Assembly: GCF_002803065.1 (NCBI RefSeq)
Contig: NZ_NNBL01000003.1
Location: 517,461-581,460, forward strand
Origin: Streptomyces sp. CB01635
GTDB taxonomy: Bacteria > Actinomycetota > Actinomycetes > Streptomycetales > Streptomycetaceae
DNA: 64,000 nt
Reading direction: 5' to 3'
The notes below the pieces were generated by a model that searched no databases, had not been told where the DNA came from, and saw nothing but the letters and a program-made list of their open reading frames with translations. How positions within the stretch are numbered: the stretch's first letter is position 1; every line of letters starts with the position of its first letter. This document shows positions 40,351 through 49,512 of the stretch, piece after piece. A program made the position numbers and the translations under genes.

Positions 40351-40480
40351 GGGAGGGAAGCTAGGGTGACGAAAGTGGCCTGTCAAGGGTTTGCCGCAGC
40401 GTCGCAACGGGTTGACGGATTTCCAAGTCCCCACCATTGACGCCGCTGTTGGTACGGGGCTAGCTTCCGTGCAATCTGTT

Positions 40481-40492
40481 TGAAACCTTTCA
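40481..40492. promoter_or_regulatory. LacI-type operator (rhamnose box 4) before the importer operon
   Basis: TGAAACCTTTCA, 35 bases upstream of the rhaT start. It differs from the other boxes only at the centre. Confidence 0.68.
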
Positions 40493-40527
40493 TAGTCAGC
40501 TCTTCAGACCCGATCGGTGCCATTCCC

Positions 40528-42024
40528 ATGAGAGAGCCCCCCGTCCTGGCCGTAGAGGGACTCGACAAGTCCTTCGGTGCCGTGCGCGCCCTCCACGGCG
40601 TGTCCCTGCAGCTCCACGCCGGAGAGGCACACGCCCTCGCCGGAGAGAACGGCGCGGGGAAGTCCACCCTCATCAAGACGCTCGCCGGGGTCCACCGGCC
40701 CGACGCCGGCACCGTGCTCATCGACGGCGAGCCCGTCACCCTGCACGGACCCGCCGACGCCCGCGACGCCGGGATCGCGGTCATCTACCAGGAGCCCACG
40801 CTCTTTCCGGACCTCTCCGTCGCCGAGAACATCTTCATGGGGCGCCAGCCCCGCCGCTCCCTCGGCCGGATCGATCACAAGGCGGTCAACGCCGCGGCCG
40901 CCGCGCTCTTCGCGCGCCTCGGCGTCGACCTCGACCCCGAGCAGCCCGCGCGCGGCCTGTCCATCGCCGACCAGCAGATCGTCGAGATAGCAAAGGCGCT
41001 CTCCTTCGACGCCCGGGTCCTGATCATGGACGAGCCGACCGCCGCGCTCACCGGCAGCGAAGTGGCGCGCCTCTTCGCCGTGGTGCGCACCCTGCGCGAA
41101 CAGGGCTCCGCCATCCTCTTCATCTCCCACCGCCTGGAGGAGATCTTCGGGCTCTGCCAGCGCGTCACGACGCTGCGCGACGGGACCCTGATCGCGAGCG
41201 AACCCGTCGAGGGGCTGACCGAGGACGACCTCGTACGCCGCATGGTCGGCCGCGACCTCGACGAGCTCTACCCCAAGCAGGCAACCGACATCGGCGCGGT
41301 CGCCCTGAGCGTGCGCCGCCTCACCCGCGAAGGCGTCTTCACCGACGTGTCGTTCGACGTGCGGCGCGGCGAGATCGTCGGCCTCGCGGGGCTCGTCGGC
41401 GCCGGTCGCAGCGAGGTCGCCCGGGCGGTGTTCGGCATCGACCGCCGGGACGCGGGCACCGTCGAGGTCGACGGCCGCGCGCTCGTCAACGGCGCCCCGA
41501 GCACCGCGATGGCCGCCGGACTGGCCCTCGTGCCCGAGGACCGGCGCGCCCAGGGCCTCGTGATGGGCATGTCGATCGAACGCAACATCGGGCTCACGGG
41601 GTTGCGCACGACCGCGCGGGCCGGACTCATGGACCGTGGGGCCGAGCGCAGCCGCTCACTGGACTGGGCCATGAAGCTCCAGGTCAAGTACGCGCGGATC
41701 GCCGACGCGGTCGGCACGCTGTCCGGTGGCAACCAGCAGAAGGTCGTCCTCGCCAAGTGGCTCGCCACCGGCCCCCGTGTGCTGATCGTCGACGAGCCGA
41801 CGCGCGGCATCGACGTCGGCACCAAGGCCGAGGTGCACCGGCTGCTGTCCGGACTCGCCGCCGACGGCGTCGCGGTGCTGATGATCTCGTCCGACCTGCC
41901 GGAGATCCTCGGCATGGCCGACCGCGTACTCGTCATGCACGAGGGCCGCCTCACGGCGGAGATCCCGCGTACCGAGGCGACGGAGGAGTCCGTGATGGCG
42001 GCGGCGACGGGGAGGGCGGCGTGA
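40528..42024 (+). CDS. rhaT: L-rhamnose ABC importer, ATP-binding protein (two ABC domains)
   Basis: 498-residue sugar-importer ATPase of the CUT2/RbsA type. First ABC domain: Walker [10 protein letters not shown] (39-47), signature-like [15 protein letters not shown], Walker [13 protein letters not shown]. Second domain: degenerate Walker [37 protein letters not shown]. Degeneracy of one Walker A is normal for this class. ATG 40528 gives the usual N-terminus ([12 protein letters not shown]); the upstream in-frame TTG at 40480 lies within the operator. It heads the importer operon and is divergent from the GH78 gene. Rhamnose specificity is inferred from the flanking rha genes and shared boxes. 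Confidence 0.9.
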   Translation: MREPPVLAVEGLDKSFGAVRALHGVSLQLHAGEAHALAGENGAGKSTLIKTLAGVHRPDAGTVLIDGEPVTLHGPADARDAGIAVIYQEPTLFPDLSVAENIFMGRQPRRSLGRIDHKAVNAAAAALFARLGVDLDPEQPARGLSIADQQIVEIAKALSFDARVLIMDEPTAALTGSEVARLFAVVRTLREQGSAILFISHRLEEIFGLCQRVTTLRDGTLIASEPVEGLTEDDLVRRMVGRDLDELYPKQATDIGAVALSVRRLTREGVFTDVSFDVRRGEIVGLAGLVGAGRSEVARAVFGIDRRDAGTVEVDGRALVNGAPSTAMAAGLALVPEDRRAQGLVMGMSIERNIGLTGLRTTARAGLMDRGAERSRSLDWAMKLQVKYARIADAVGTLSGGNQQKVVLAKWLATGPRVLIVDEPTRGIDVGTKAEVHRLLSGLAADGVAVLMISSDLPEILGMADRVLVMHEGRLTAEIPRTEATEESVMAAATGRAA

Positions 42025-42064
42025 TGCGTGGCCCGAGCGAAGCGAACCCCGGAAGGAGGACCCC

Positions 42065-43123
42065 ATGACCGTCACCGCGCAGCCGCCCGCGCCCGCTGTC
42101 GATCCCGACAAGGCCGGCGGTACCCGTCTCGTCGACCGGGTCTTCAAGATGCGTGAACTCGCCATCCTGCTGGTCTTCCTGGTGATGATCGGCGTCACCC
42201 AGGCCGGCAACAGCGAGTTCCTCTCGGAGCAGGGCATCAAGGACCTGCTCCTCAACGCCACCATCCTCGTCCTCGTCGCCACCGGGCAGGCGCTGGTCGT
42301 CATCACGCGGAACGTCGACCTGTCCGTCGGCTCGACCCTCGGCATCAGCGCCTTCGCCGCCGGTGACTACCTCCACGGCGGCGGCAACTCCGTCGTCGCG
42401 ATCACGCTCGCCGTCGCCCTGGGCGTCGGCTGCGGGCTCCTCAACGGTGCCCTCGTCAGCCTCGGCCAGGTACCGGCCCTCGTCGTCACCCTCGGCACGC
42501 TCTACGTCATCCGCGGCATCGACTCCATCTGGGTCGGCTCGCGGCAGATCACGGCGTCCGATCTGCCGGGCGGATACGTCGACTTCGGCTCCGGCGGCAT
42601 CTCCGCGGTGCCGTATCTCGCGCTGATCGCCCTCGCCGTCCTGATCGCGGTGGCGTACTACCTGCGGCACTTCGGCGGCGGGCGCGAGCTGTACGCGCTC
42701 GGCTCCAACCCGGAGGCCGCGCGCCTCGCGGGCATCCCCGTGCGCCGCCGGATCCTCGCCGCGTACACCGCGTGCGGGGCGCTCGCCGGGCTCGCGGGCG
42801 CCCTGTACCTCGCCCGCTTCGGCAACGTCGACTCCGCCACCGGCAACGGCTACGAACTCACCGTCGTCAGCGCCGTCGTGGTCGGCGGCGTCGCCTTCAC
42901 CGGCGGCTCCGGCAGCGTCTACGGCGCGGCCCTCGGCGCGCTCCTGCTGACGTCCGTCAACAGCGTGCTGCCCGCCCTGGGCGTCAGCTCGGTGTGGGTG
43001 CTCGCGATCAACGGCGTCCTGCTGGTCCTCGCCATCGCCGTCGACCGGGTCGTCGCCCTGCGCGTCGCCAAGGCACTGAAGAAGAGGGCTGCATTCAATA
43101 GAAGGAGTAGCCGCCATGGCTGA
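42065..43123 (+). CDS. rhaP: L-rhamnose ABC importer permease 1
   Basis: 352-residue CUT2-type permease with about ten hydrophobic segments. It shows the family elements TGQALVVITRNVDLSVGSTL (about residues 78-97), VPALVVTLGTLYVIRGIDS and the late GGVAFTGGSGSVYGAALGAL. ATG 42065 has a strong GGAAGGAGGA site. It starts 40 bases after rhaT and overlaps the next permease by eight bases, so the pair is translationally coupled. Two different permeases form the channel, as in the rhizobial RhaSPQT system. Confidence 0.9.
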   Translation: MTVTAQPPAPAVDPDKAGGTRLVDRVFKMRELAILLVFLVMIGVTQAGNSEFLSEQGIKDLLLNATILVLVATGQALVVITRNVDLSVGSTLGISAFAAGDYLHGGGNSVVAITLAVALGVGCGLLNGALVSLGQVPALVVTLGTLYVIRGIDSIWVGSRQITASDLPGGYVDFGSGGISAVPYLALIALAVLIAVAYYLRHFGGGRELYALGSNPEAARLAGIPVRRRILAAYTACGALAGLAGALYLARFGNVDSATGNGYELTVVSAVVVGGVAFTGGSGSVYGAALGALLLTSVNSVLPALGVSSVWVLAINGVLLVLAIAVDRVVALRVAKALKKRAAFNRRSSRHG

Positions 43124-44105
43124 TCTCCCCCTCGCCCGCGCCGTCCGGTGGGACACCGTGGTGGGCGCACTCCTGGTGGTGCTGCTCCTGGCGTCGTTCT
43201 CCTTCGTCGACGGCTTCGGCAACGCGCTCAACCTGTCGTTCCTGCTCGGCAACACCCTGCCCATCGCGCTGATCGCGCTCCCGATGACCCTCCTGGTGGT
43301 CGCAGGCGAGATCGACCTCTCCGTCGCCTCGACGGCCGGCCTGTCCGGGGCCGTGATGGGCTCCCTGTGGAACGCGGGAACGGCCATCGAGACGATCATC
43401 CCGCTGTGCCTCGTCCTCGGCATCGTCTGCGGGCTCGTCAACGGCCTCCTGGTGACCCGCCTCGGGCTGCCCTCCCTCGCCGTCACCATCGGCACCATGG
43501 CCGCCTACCGCGGCATCGCCCAGATCATCCTCGGCTCGGACGCGGTCACCGACTTCCCCTCGCAGTACCTGGACTTCGCGGCGGGACGCATCGGCGACAC
43601 CTTCCTGCCGTACGCGTTCCTGCCCTTCCTCGCGCTGCTCGCCATCGCGGTCGTCATCCTGCACGCGACGCCGTTCGGCCGCTCCCTCTTCGCGATCGGT
43701 GCCAACGAGGAGGCGGCGCGCTTCGCCGGTATCCGCGTCCGGCGCCACAAGCTGTGGCTGTTCGTCGCCACCGGCCTCATGGCCTCCCTGACCGGCGTGT
43801 TCTGGGCCCTGCACTACGCCAGCGCCCGCTACGACAACGCCACCGGGCTCGAACTGTCCGTCGTCGCCGCCGTGCTGCTCGGCGGCATCGACTTCGACGG
43901 AGGCAAGGGCACACTCGGCGGCGCGATCGCCGGAGTGTTCCTGCTCGGCGCCCTCCAGAACGCGATGAGCCTGCTCAACGTCTCCGCCCAGTCGCAGATC
44001 GTCGTCACCGGCGTCCTGCTCGTCGTCTCCGTGCTCGGACCCCGCGTCGCCCGGCAGCTCGCGACCGCCCGAGCGGGCCGCCAGGCCACCACCCCCTCGC
44101 ACTGA
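43116..44105 (+). CDS. rhaQ: L-rhamnose ABC importer permease 2
   Basis: 329-residue partner permease of the CUT2 family, homologous to the preceding gene. Recognisable elements are PMTLLVVAGEIDLSVASTAG (about residues 55-74), LPSLAVTIGTMAAYRGIAQI and LLGGIDFDGGKGTLGGAIAG. ATG 43116 follows AGAAGGAGTAG and overlaps rhaP by eight bases. The binding protein starts 29 bases after its stop. It forms the inner-membrane path for rhamnose with RhaP. Confidence 0.9.
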   Translation: MADLPLARAVRWDTVVGALLVVLLLASFSFVDGFGNALNLSFLLGNTLPIALIALPMTLLVVAGEIDLSVASTAGLSGAVMGSLWNAGTAIETIIPLCLVLGIVCGLVNGLLVTRLGLPSLAVTIGTMAAYRGIAQIILGSDAVTDFPSQYLDFAAGRIGDTFLPYAFLPFLALLAIAVVILHATPFGRSLFAIGANEEAARFAGIRVRRHKLWLFVATGLMASLTGVFWALHYASARYDNATGLELSVVAAVLLGGIDFDGGKGTLGGAIAGVFLLGALQNAMSLLNVSAQSQIVVTGVLLVVSVLGPRVARQLATARAGRQATTPSH

Positions 44106-44134
44106 CCTCACGCACCGCCCGAAAGGGGCCCACG

Positions 44135-45229
44135 ATGTCCGCACCCGCACCCGCACCCGCACTCCGCCGAGCCTGCCTCGCGCTCGCCGCCGTCACCTCG
44201 CTCGCGCTCGCCGCCACCGCGTGCGGCGGCACCACCAAGGACTCGGCGAAGGACGACGACGCCGGGACGTCCTCCCACGCCAAGGCCGACCCGGGAGCCG
44301 CGACCAAGAAGGGCCTGAAGGTCGCCTTCCTGCCCAAGCAGGTCAACAACCCGTACTTCACGACCGCCGACAAGGGCGGCGAGAAGGCCGTCACCGAGCT
44401 CGGCTCGACGTACAAGGAGACCGGCCCCAACAGCGCCACCGACACCAGCGGGCAGGTCAGTTACGTCAACACGCTCACCCAGCAGCAGGTCGACGCCATG
44501 GCCGTCTCGGCGCAGGACCCCGGCGCCCTGTGCACCGCCCTCAAGCAGGCCATGAAGAACGGGATCAAGGTCGTCACGTACGACTCGGACACCAAGCCCG
44601 AGTGCCGTAACGCGTTCGTCTCGCAGGCCAGCGCCGAGGCGCTCGGCCGCACCCAGGTCCAGCTCCTGGGTGAACAGATCGGCTACAAGGGCGACATCGC
44701 GATCCTGTCCGCCGCGCAGACCGCGACGAACCAGAACACCTGGATCGACTTCATGAAGGACGAGCTGAAGAAGCCCAAGTACAAGGACATGAAGCTGGTG
44801 AAGGTCGCGTACGGCAACGACGACGCCCAGCAGTCCTTCCAGCAGACCCAGGGCCTCCTCCAGGAACACCCCAAGCTCGCCGGGATCATCTCCCCGACCA
44901 CCGTCGGCATCAAGGCCGCCGCCCAGTACCTGTCCGGCTCCAAGTACAAGGGCAAGGTCGCCCTGACCGGCCTCGGCACCCCCAACGACATGCGCAAGTA
45001 CGTCAAGAACGGCACCGTCGAGGGCTTCGAGCTGTGGGACCCGGCCAAGCTCGGCGAGCTCGCCGCCCGCACCGCCGTCGCGCTGTCCTCCGGGCAGATC
45101 ACCGGCAAGGAGGGCGAGACCTTCAAGGCCGGCGGCATGGGCACCTTCACCATCGGCAAGGACGGTGTGATCGACCTCGGCAAGCCCACCGTCTTCGACC
45201 GGAAGAACATCGACGACTACCACTTCTGA
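44135..45229 (+). CDS. rhaS: L-rhamnose ABC importer substrate-binding lipoprotein
   Basis: 364-residue lipoprotein: signal with lipobox ALAATACGG (Cys ~30), an acidic linker, then a periplasmic-binding-protein-like fold of the ribose/rhamnose type (KVAFLPKQVNNPYFTTADKG, VDAMAVSAQDPGALCTALKQ, VVTYDSDTKPECRNAFV, LAGIISPTTVGIKAAAQYL). It captures rhamnose outside the membrane for RhaPQT. ATG 44135 follows AAAGGGG. It closes the importer operon, with the LacI gene about 100 bases further on the same strand. Confidence 0.92.
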   Translation: MSAPAPAPALRRACLALAAVTSLALAATACGGTTKDSAKDDDAGTSSHAKADPGAATKKGLKVAFLPKQVNNPYFTTADKGGEKAVTELGSTYKETGPNSATDTSGQVSYVNTLTQQQVDAMAVSAQDPGALCTALKQAMKNGIKVVTYDSDTKPECRNAFVSQASAEALGRTQVQLLGEQIGYKGDIAILSAAQTATNQNTWIDFMKDELKKPKYKDMKLVKVAYGNDDAQQSFQQTQGLLQEHPKLAGIISPTTVGIKAAAQYLSGSKYKGKVALTGLGTPNDMRKYVKNGTVEGFELWDPAKLGELAARTAVALSSGQITGKEGETFKAGGMGTFTIGKDGVIDLGKPTVFDRKNIDDYHF

Positions 45230-45330
45230 GGGCGCCGTCCTCCGAGTCCCCCGTCCCCACCGCCACCAGCGCATTCACGGGTAATCTGAACCATTCCCGT
45301 CGCTCATCGCCCCATGGAGGTCCCCGCCCG

Positions 45331-46353
45331 ATGGCCCAGTCGGTGGGTATCAAGGACGTCGCCCGCGCCGCCGGAGTCTCCGTCGGCACGGTCTCGAACG
45401 TCATCAACCGCCCGGACTCCGTCGCTTCCGACACCAGGGCCCGGGTGCTGTCCGCCATCGACCGGCTCGGCTACGTACGCAGTGAGTCGGCGCGCCAACT
45501 GCGCGCCGGCCGCAGCCGCATCATGGGGCTGCTCGTCCTCGACATGGGCAACCCGTTCTTCGTGGACGTCGCGCGCGGCGCCGAGCGTGCCGCGCGCGAC
45601 GCGGGGCTCGGCGTCATGGTGTGCAACAGCGCGCAGAACCCCTCCGAGGAGGCCGAGTACCTCTCCCTGTTCGCCGAGCAGCGCGTGCGGGGCGTGCTCC
45701 TCACCCCGGCCGAGGCGAGCGGCCGCAACATCGAGAGCTTCCGCCGGCACGGCATCCCGTTCGTGCTCGTCGACCGCGTCGCCGAGGGCACCTCGGAGTG
45801 CTCCGTGTCCGTGGACGACGTCACCGGCGGCGCGCTCGCCGTGCGCCACCTTGTCGACGCCGGACACCGCAGCATCGCCTACGTCAGCGGACCGCCCGCT
45901 CTCAACCAGGTCAAGGACCGCCGCACCGGCGCCCTCCAGGCCCTGGCCGAGGCGGGCCTCCCGGCCGGAGCGCTGCGCGAACTGCCCACGGAGCGGCTCG
46001 ACGTCGGGGCGGGACGCGACGCCGGGGCCCGCCTGCTCGGCCTCGCCGATCGCCCCACCGCCGCGTTCTGCGCCAACGACCTGCTCGCCCTCGGTGTCCT
46101 CCAGGCGATGTACGCGGCCGGTGTACGGGTCCCCGAGGACATCGCGATCGTCGGCTACGACGACATCGAATTCGCCTCGGCCGCCACGGTGCCCCTGACC
46201 TCCGTACGCCAGCCCGCCGTCACCATGGGAGCGATGGCAGCCGAACTCCTCCTGGAGGAGACGGAACCCGCGAGCGGCGAGCCCCACCGCCACCGCAGGG
46301 TCGTCCTCCAGCCCGAGCTGGTCGTACGGGGGTCGAGTCTGGGCTCGCGCTGA
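45331..46353 (+). CDS. LacI-family transcriptional regulator, probable rhamnose regulon repressor
   Basis: 340-residue LacI regulator. The helix-turn-helix with hinge spans residues ~6-60 (IKDVARAAGVSVGTVSNVIN). The sugar-binding core follows (IMGLLVLDMGNPFFVDVARG, GIPFVLVDRVAEGTSECSVS, AYVSGPPALNQVKDRR, DIAIVGYDDIEFASAATVPL). ATG 45331 lies 11 bases after GGAGG. It directly follows the rhamnose importer. The four TGAAWCGWTTCA-like palindromes in the locus have the 12-bp even-spaced form typical of LacI operators. I infer that it represses them until rhamnose or a derivative binds; this is not proven. No good box precedes its own gene. Confidence 0.9.
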   Translation: MAQSVGIKDVARAAGVSVGTVSNVINRPDSVASDTRARVLSAIDRLGYVRSESARQLRAGRSRIMGLLVLDMGNPFFVDVARGAERAARDAGLGVMVCNSAQNPSEEAEYLSLFAEQRVRGVLLTPAEASGRNIESFRRHGIPFVLVDRVAEGTSECSVSVDDVTGGALAVRHLVDAGHRSIAYVSGPPALNQVKDRRTGALQALAEAGLPAGALRELPTERLDVGAGRDAGARLLGLADRPTAAFCANDLLALGVLQAMYAAGVRVPEDIAIVGYDDIEFASAATVPLTSVRQPAVTMGAMAAELLLEETEPASGEPHRHRRVVLQPELVVRGSSLGSR

Positions 46354-46412
46354 CATGTGCTGAACTGAGCGGACACTGCACATCGCATTCCGAACGCCGC
46401 CCAGGAGCCTCC

Positions 46413-47717
46413 TTGACGACCGCCACATACCGCCAGCCCGGTGTCGTCCTCACCGACCGCCGCTTCACCGTGCCGCTCGACCACGACCACCCCGAGGGCG
46501 AGAGCATCGAGCTGTTCGCCCGGGAGGCGGTGGCCATCGGCAAGGAACACGCGAATCTCCCGTGGCTCCTCTACCTCCAGGGTGGCCCCGGATTCGGCGC
46601 GAACCGCTTCTCCGGCAAGCAGGCCTGGCTCGGCACGGCGCTCCAGGACCATCGGGTGCTCCTCCTCGACCAGCGCGGCACCGGCAGCTCCACCCCGGCC
46701 AACCGGCAGACGCTCCCGCTGCGCGGCGGCCCGCGCGAACAGGCCGACTACCTCGCGCACTTCCGCGCCGACTCGATCGTCCGCGACTGCGAGGTGATCC
46801 GCAGCGAGGTGACCGGCGGCTCCCCCTGGACGGTCCTCGGCCAGAGCTTCGGCGGGTTCTGCGCCACCCACTATCTGTCGACGGCCCCCGAGGGCCTCAC
46901 CGCCGCCGTCATCACCGGCGGGCTGCCCACGCTCGACGGTCACGCGGACGACGTCTACCGCGCCGCGTACCCGCGCATCGAACGCAAGGTCGCCGCCCAC
47001 TACGCGCGCTACCCGCAGGACGTCGAACGCGCCCGCCGCATCGCCGAGTACCTCGCCGAGCACGAGCCCGTACTGAACGGCGGCTACAAGCTGACCGTCG
47101 AGGCGTTCCAGTCCCTCGGCATCCTGCTCGGCGGGACCGGCGGCAGCGACCGCCTGCACTACCTCCTCGAGGACGCCTTCGTCCGCACGCCCGGCGGCGT
47201 CGAACTGTCCGACGCCTTCCAGGAGGACGTACAGGCCACGCTCTCCTACGCCGGACATCCGCTGTACGCGCTCGTGCACGAGGCCATCTACGGGCAGGAC
47301 GCCCGGCCCACGAACTGGTCGGCCGAGCGGGTACGCGGTGAGTTCTCCCAGTTCGACGCCGGGAAGACGCTCGCCGGTGACGGGCCCCTGCTCTTCACGG
47401 GCGAGTCCGTGCACCCGTGGATGTTCGACTGCGACCCGGCCCTGCGCCCCCTGCGCGAGACCGCCGAACTCCTCGCCGCCCGCACCGACTGGGCCCCGCT
47501 CTACGACCCCGCGCGCCTGGCCGCCAACGAGGTGCCGGCCGTCGCCGCCGTCTACCACGACGACATGTACGTCGACACGGACCACGCCCTGCGCACGGCA
47601 CGCACCATCAAGGGCCTGCGCACATGGGTCACCGACGAGTTCGAGCACGACGGACTGCGGGCCGGTGCGCCGCGCGTCCTCGACCGGCTGCTGGCCATGG
47701 TGCTCGGCGACATCTGA
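46413..47717 (+). CDS. Alpha/beta hydrolase, proline iminopeptidase-like (peptidase S33)
   Basis: 434-residue cytoplasmic alpha/beta hydrolase. The oxyanion element LLYLQGGPGFGANRFSG (about residues 50-66), VLLLDQRGTGSST and the nucleophile elbow VLGQSFGGFCATHY (about 142-155) match proline iminopeptidases. The catalytic acid and His are likely in the C-terminal part (YVDTDHALRTARTI; EFEHDGLRAGAP). It would release N-terminal proline from small peptides. The TTG start at 46413 is supported by a CAGGAG site 5 bases upstream. A hairpin-rich stretch follows the stop (47726-47765). No functional tie to the rhamnose genes is evident. Confidence 0.88.
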   Translation: MTTATYRQPGVVLTDRRFTVPLDHDHPEGESIELFAREAVAIGKEHANLPWLLYLQGGPGFGANRFSGKQAWLGTALQDHRVLLLDQRGTGSSTPANRQTLPLRGGPREQADYLAHFRADSIVRDCEVIRSEVTGGSPWTVLGQSFGGFCATHYLSTAPEGLTAAVITGGLPTLDGHADDVYRAAYPRIERKVAAHYARYPQDVERARRIAEYLAEHEPVLNGGYKLTVEAFQSLGILLGGTGGSDRLHYLLEDAFVRTPGGVELSDAFQEDVQATLSYAGHPLYALVHEAIYGQDARPTNWSAERVRGEFSQFDAGKTLAGDGPLLFTGESVHPWMFDCDPALRPLRETAELLAARTDWAPLYDPARLAANEVPAVAAVYHDDMYVDTDHALRTARTIKGLRTWVTDEFEHDGLRAGAPRVLDRLLAMVLGDI

Positions 47718-47801
47718 CACACGCCGGCGGGGGAGGCGCGACGGCTTTCCCCGCCCGCGAAAGCCTCCGCATCGCGGACGGCACCGCATTAGGGTGCGGC
47801 C

Positions 47802-48560
47802 ATGACCGAGCCGAAGATCCAGAACGCTGCCCGCGACCAGCTGCAGCCCATGCCCGAGGACTGGCAGCGCGCCCTCGCCGTCGTGGCGCACCCGGACGAC
47901 CTCGAATACGGCTGCTCCGCGGCGATCGCCGCCTGGACCGACGGCGGACGCGAGGTCGCGTACGTCCTCGCCACCCGCGGAGAGGCCGGCATCGACACCC
48001 TCGAGCCCGCCAAGTGCGCACCCCTGCGCGAACAGGAGCAGCGCGCGAGCGCCGCCGTCGTCGGCGTGGACACCGTCGAGTTCCTCGACCACAAGGACGG
48101 CGTCGTCGAGTACGGGACGGTGCTGCGCCGCGACATCGCCGCCGCGATCCGCAGGCACCGGCCCGAACTCGTCATCACGCTCAACCACCGCGACACCTGG
48201 GGCGGCGTCGCCTGGAACACCCCCGACCATGTCGCCGTCGGCCGCGCCACCCTCGACGCGGCGGCGGACGCGGGCAACCGCTGGATCTTCCCCGAGCTGA
48301 TCGAGCAGGGCCTCGAGCCGTGGAACGGCGTGCGCTGGGTCGCCGTCGCGGGCTCGTCGTCGCCCACGCACGCGGTCGACGCGACGCCCGGTATCGAACG
48401 GGCCGTGCACTCACTGCTCGAACACCGCACGTACATCGAGGTGTTGACGGACGAGGACCCCGAGACCTACTGCCGCTCGTTCCTCACCGGCAACGTCCAG
48501 GCCGTCGCGGAGCGCTTCGGCGGCACACCGGCCGTGCCGTTCGAACTCTTCAGTCGGTAG
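47802..48560 (+). CDS. PIG-L family N-acetyl-sugar deacetylase
   Basis: 252-residue zinc-dependent deacetylase of the LmbE/PIG-L (MshB, BshB) family. The metal motif AHPDDLEYGC (about residues 29-38) supplies His-x-Asp-Asp, and the third ligand is probably His in NTPDHVAVGRATL (about 142-154). TRGEAGID is the usual following loop. Substrates of the family are N-acetylglucosaminyl conjugates such as mycothiol precursors; the substrate here is not known. ATG 47802 is well placed. It is monocistronic or loosely linked to the enoyl-CoA hydratase 60 bases later. Confidence 0.88.
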   Translation: MTEPKIQNAARDQLQPMPEDWQRALAVVAHPDDLEYGCSAAIAAWTDGGREVAYVLATRGEAGIDTLEPAKCAPLREQEQRASAAVVGVDTVEFLDHKDGVVEYGTVLRRDIAAAIRRHRPELVITLNHRDTWGGVAWNTPDHVAVGRATLDAAADAGNRWIFPELIEQGLEPWNGVRWVAVAGSSSPTHAVDATPGIERAVHSLLEHRTYIEVLTDEDPETYCRSFLTGNVQAVAERFGGTPAVPFELFSR

Positions 48561-48619
48561 GACCCGTCACCTACCCTGCGTCTTCTGATGGTGTGTCAGG
48601 GAGGCGGGGTGGTGGCGGG

Positions 48620-49471
48620 ATGATCGACACGACGAGCAACGAACTTCCCGACGAAGGCGAGGGCGACGGCGAACGGCGGCTCCGGCTGCGCGTCGAGGAG
48701 GGCGGCATAGGCGTCCTCACCCTGTGCCGGCCGGACAAGCTGAACGCCTGGAGCTGGGAGTCGAGCCGCCAACTCGGGCTGTTAGCCGACCGGATCCGCT
48801 TCGACGACACGATCCGGGTGGTGCTGCTGCGGGCCGAGGGGCGGGCCTTCTGCGCGGGCATCGACATCAGGGCGCCCGGCGGCGGGATCACCGGGCGCTC
48901 CGGGTCCGAGCGGACGCGCAACTACTACGAGGGCATCCGCTGGGTCCATGAACGGTTCCGCGCGTTCGCCGGCCTGCCACAGCCCGTCGTCGCGGCCGTA
49001 CAGGGCTACTGCCTCGGCGTCGGCTTCGAGCTGGCGCTGATGGCCGATGTGCGGATCGCGGCCGACGACGCGGTGTTCGCCCTGCCGGAGGCGCAGCTCG
49101 GGGTCGCCGTCGACGCGGGCGGCGATCTGCGGATCGCGCGCGAGGCGGGCTCGGGGTGGGCCAAGTTCCTCGCCCTGACGGGCCGCCGCATCGACGCGGC
49201 GACGGCACACCGGCTGAACCTCGTCCAACAGGTCACCGGGGCAGCCGAGCTGGAAGAGGCCGCGCACTCGGTCGCCGCGGAAATCGCGGCGAACGCGCCG
49301 CTCGCCGTGCAGTCCGTCAAGCGTGACATCGACGCCTTCGCGGACGCGGGTATGGGGGCCGCGCTCGACCGAGTGGCGATGAGCGCGGCGCTCACGCTCA
49401 CGTCGGAGGACATCAGGGAGGGGTACACGGCGAAGGCGGAGCGGCGCGAGCCCCGGTTCGACGGGAAGTAG
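48620..49471 (+). CDS. Enoyl-CoA hydratase/isomerase (crotonase) with a TTA codon
   Basis: 283-residue crotonase-fold enzyme hydrating 2-enoyl-CoA. Oxyanion-hole segments are AFCAGIDIRAPGG (about 77-89) and QGYCLGVGFELALMADVRIA (about 131-150), and the catalytic Glu lies in FALPEAQLGV (about 154-163). The first 25 residues are an acidic extension. A TTA leucine codon at 48782-48784 (residue ~55, in QLGLLADR) is rare in Streptomyces and suggests bldA dependence, tying expression to late growth. It is convergent with the SDR at 49513. Function in beta-oxidation is inferred from the family and neighbours. Confidence 0.88.
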   Translation: MIDTTSNELPDEGEGDGERRLRLRVEEGGIGVLTLCRPDKLNAWSWESSRQLGLLADRIRFDDTIRVVLLRAEGRAFCAGIDIRAPGGGITGRSGSERTRNYYEGIRWVHERFRAFAGLPQPVVAAVQGYCLGVGFELALMADVRIAADDAVFALPEAQLGVAVDAGGDLRIAREAGSGWAKFLALTGRRIDAATAHRLNLVQQVTGAAELEEAAHSVAAEIAANAPLAVQSVKRDIDAFADAGMGAALDRVAMSAALTLTSEDIREGYTAKAERREPRFDGK

Positions 49472-49512
49472 AGCTTGAGGGCCGCCTGTCACGGTCCCTC
49501 CCGGGACGGTCC

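Noticed and set aside
47726..47765. Overlapping hairpins GGCGGGG/CCCCGCC and GGCTTT/AAAGCC after the hydrolase gene
   Set aside because: The two stems exclude each other and have long loops; terminator function is possible but not supported well enough.
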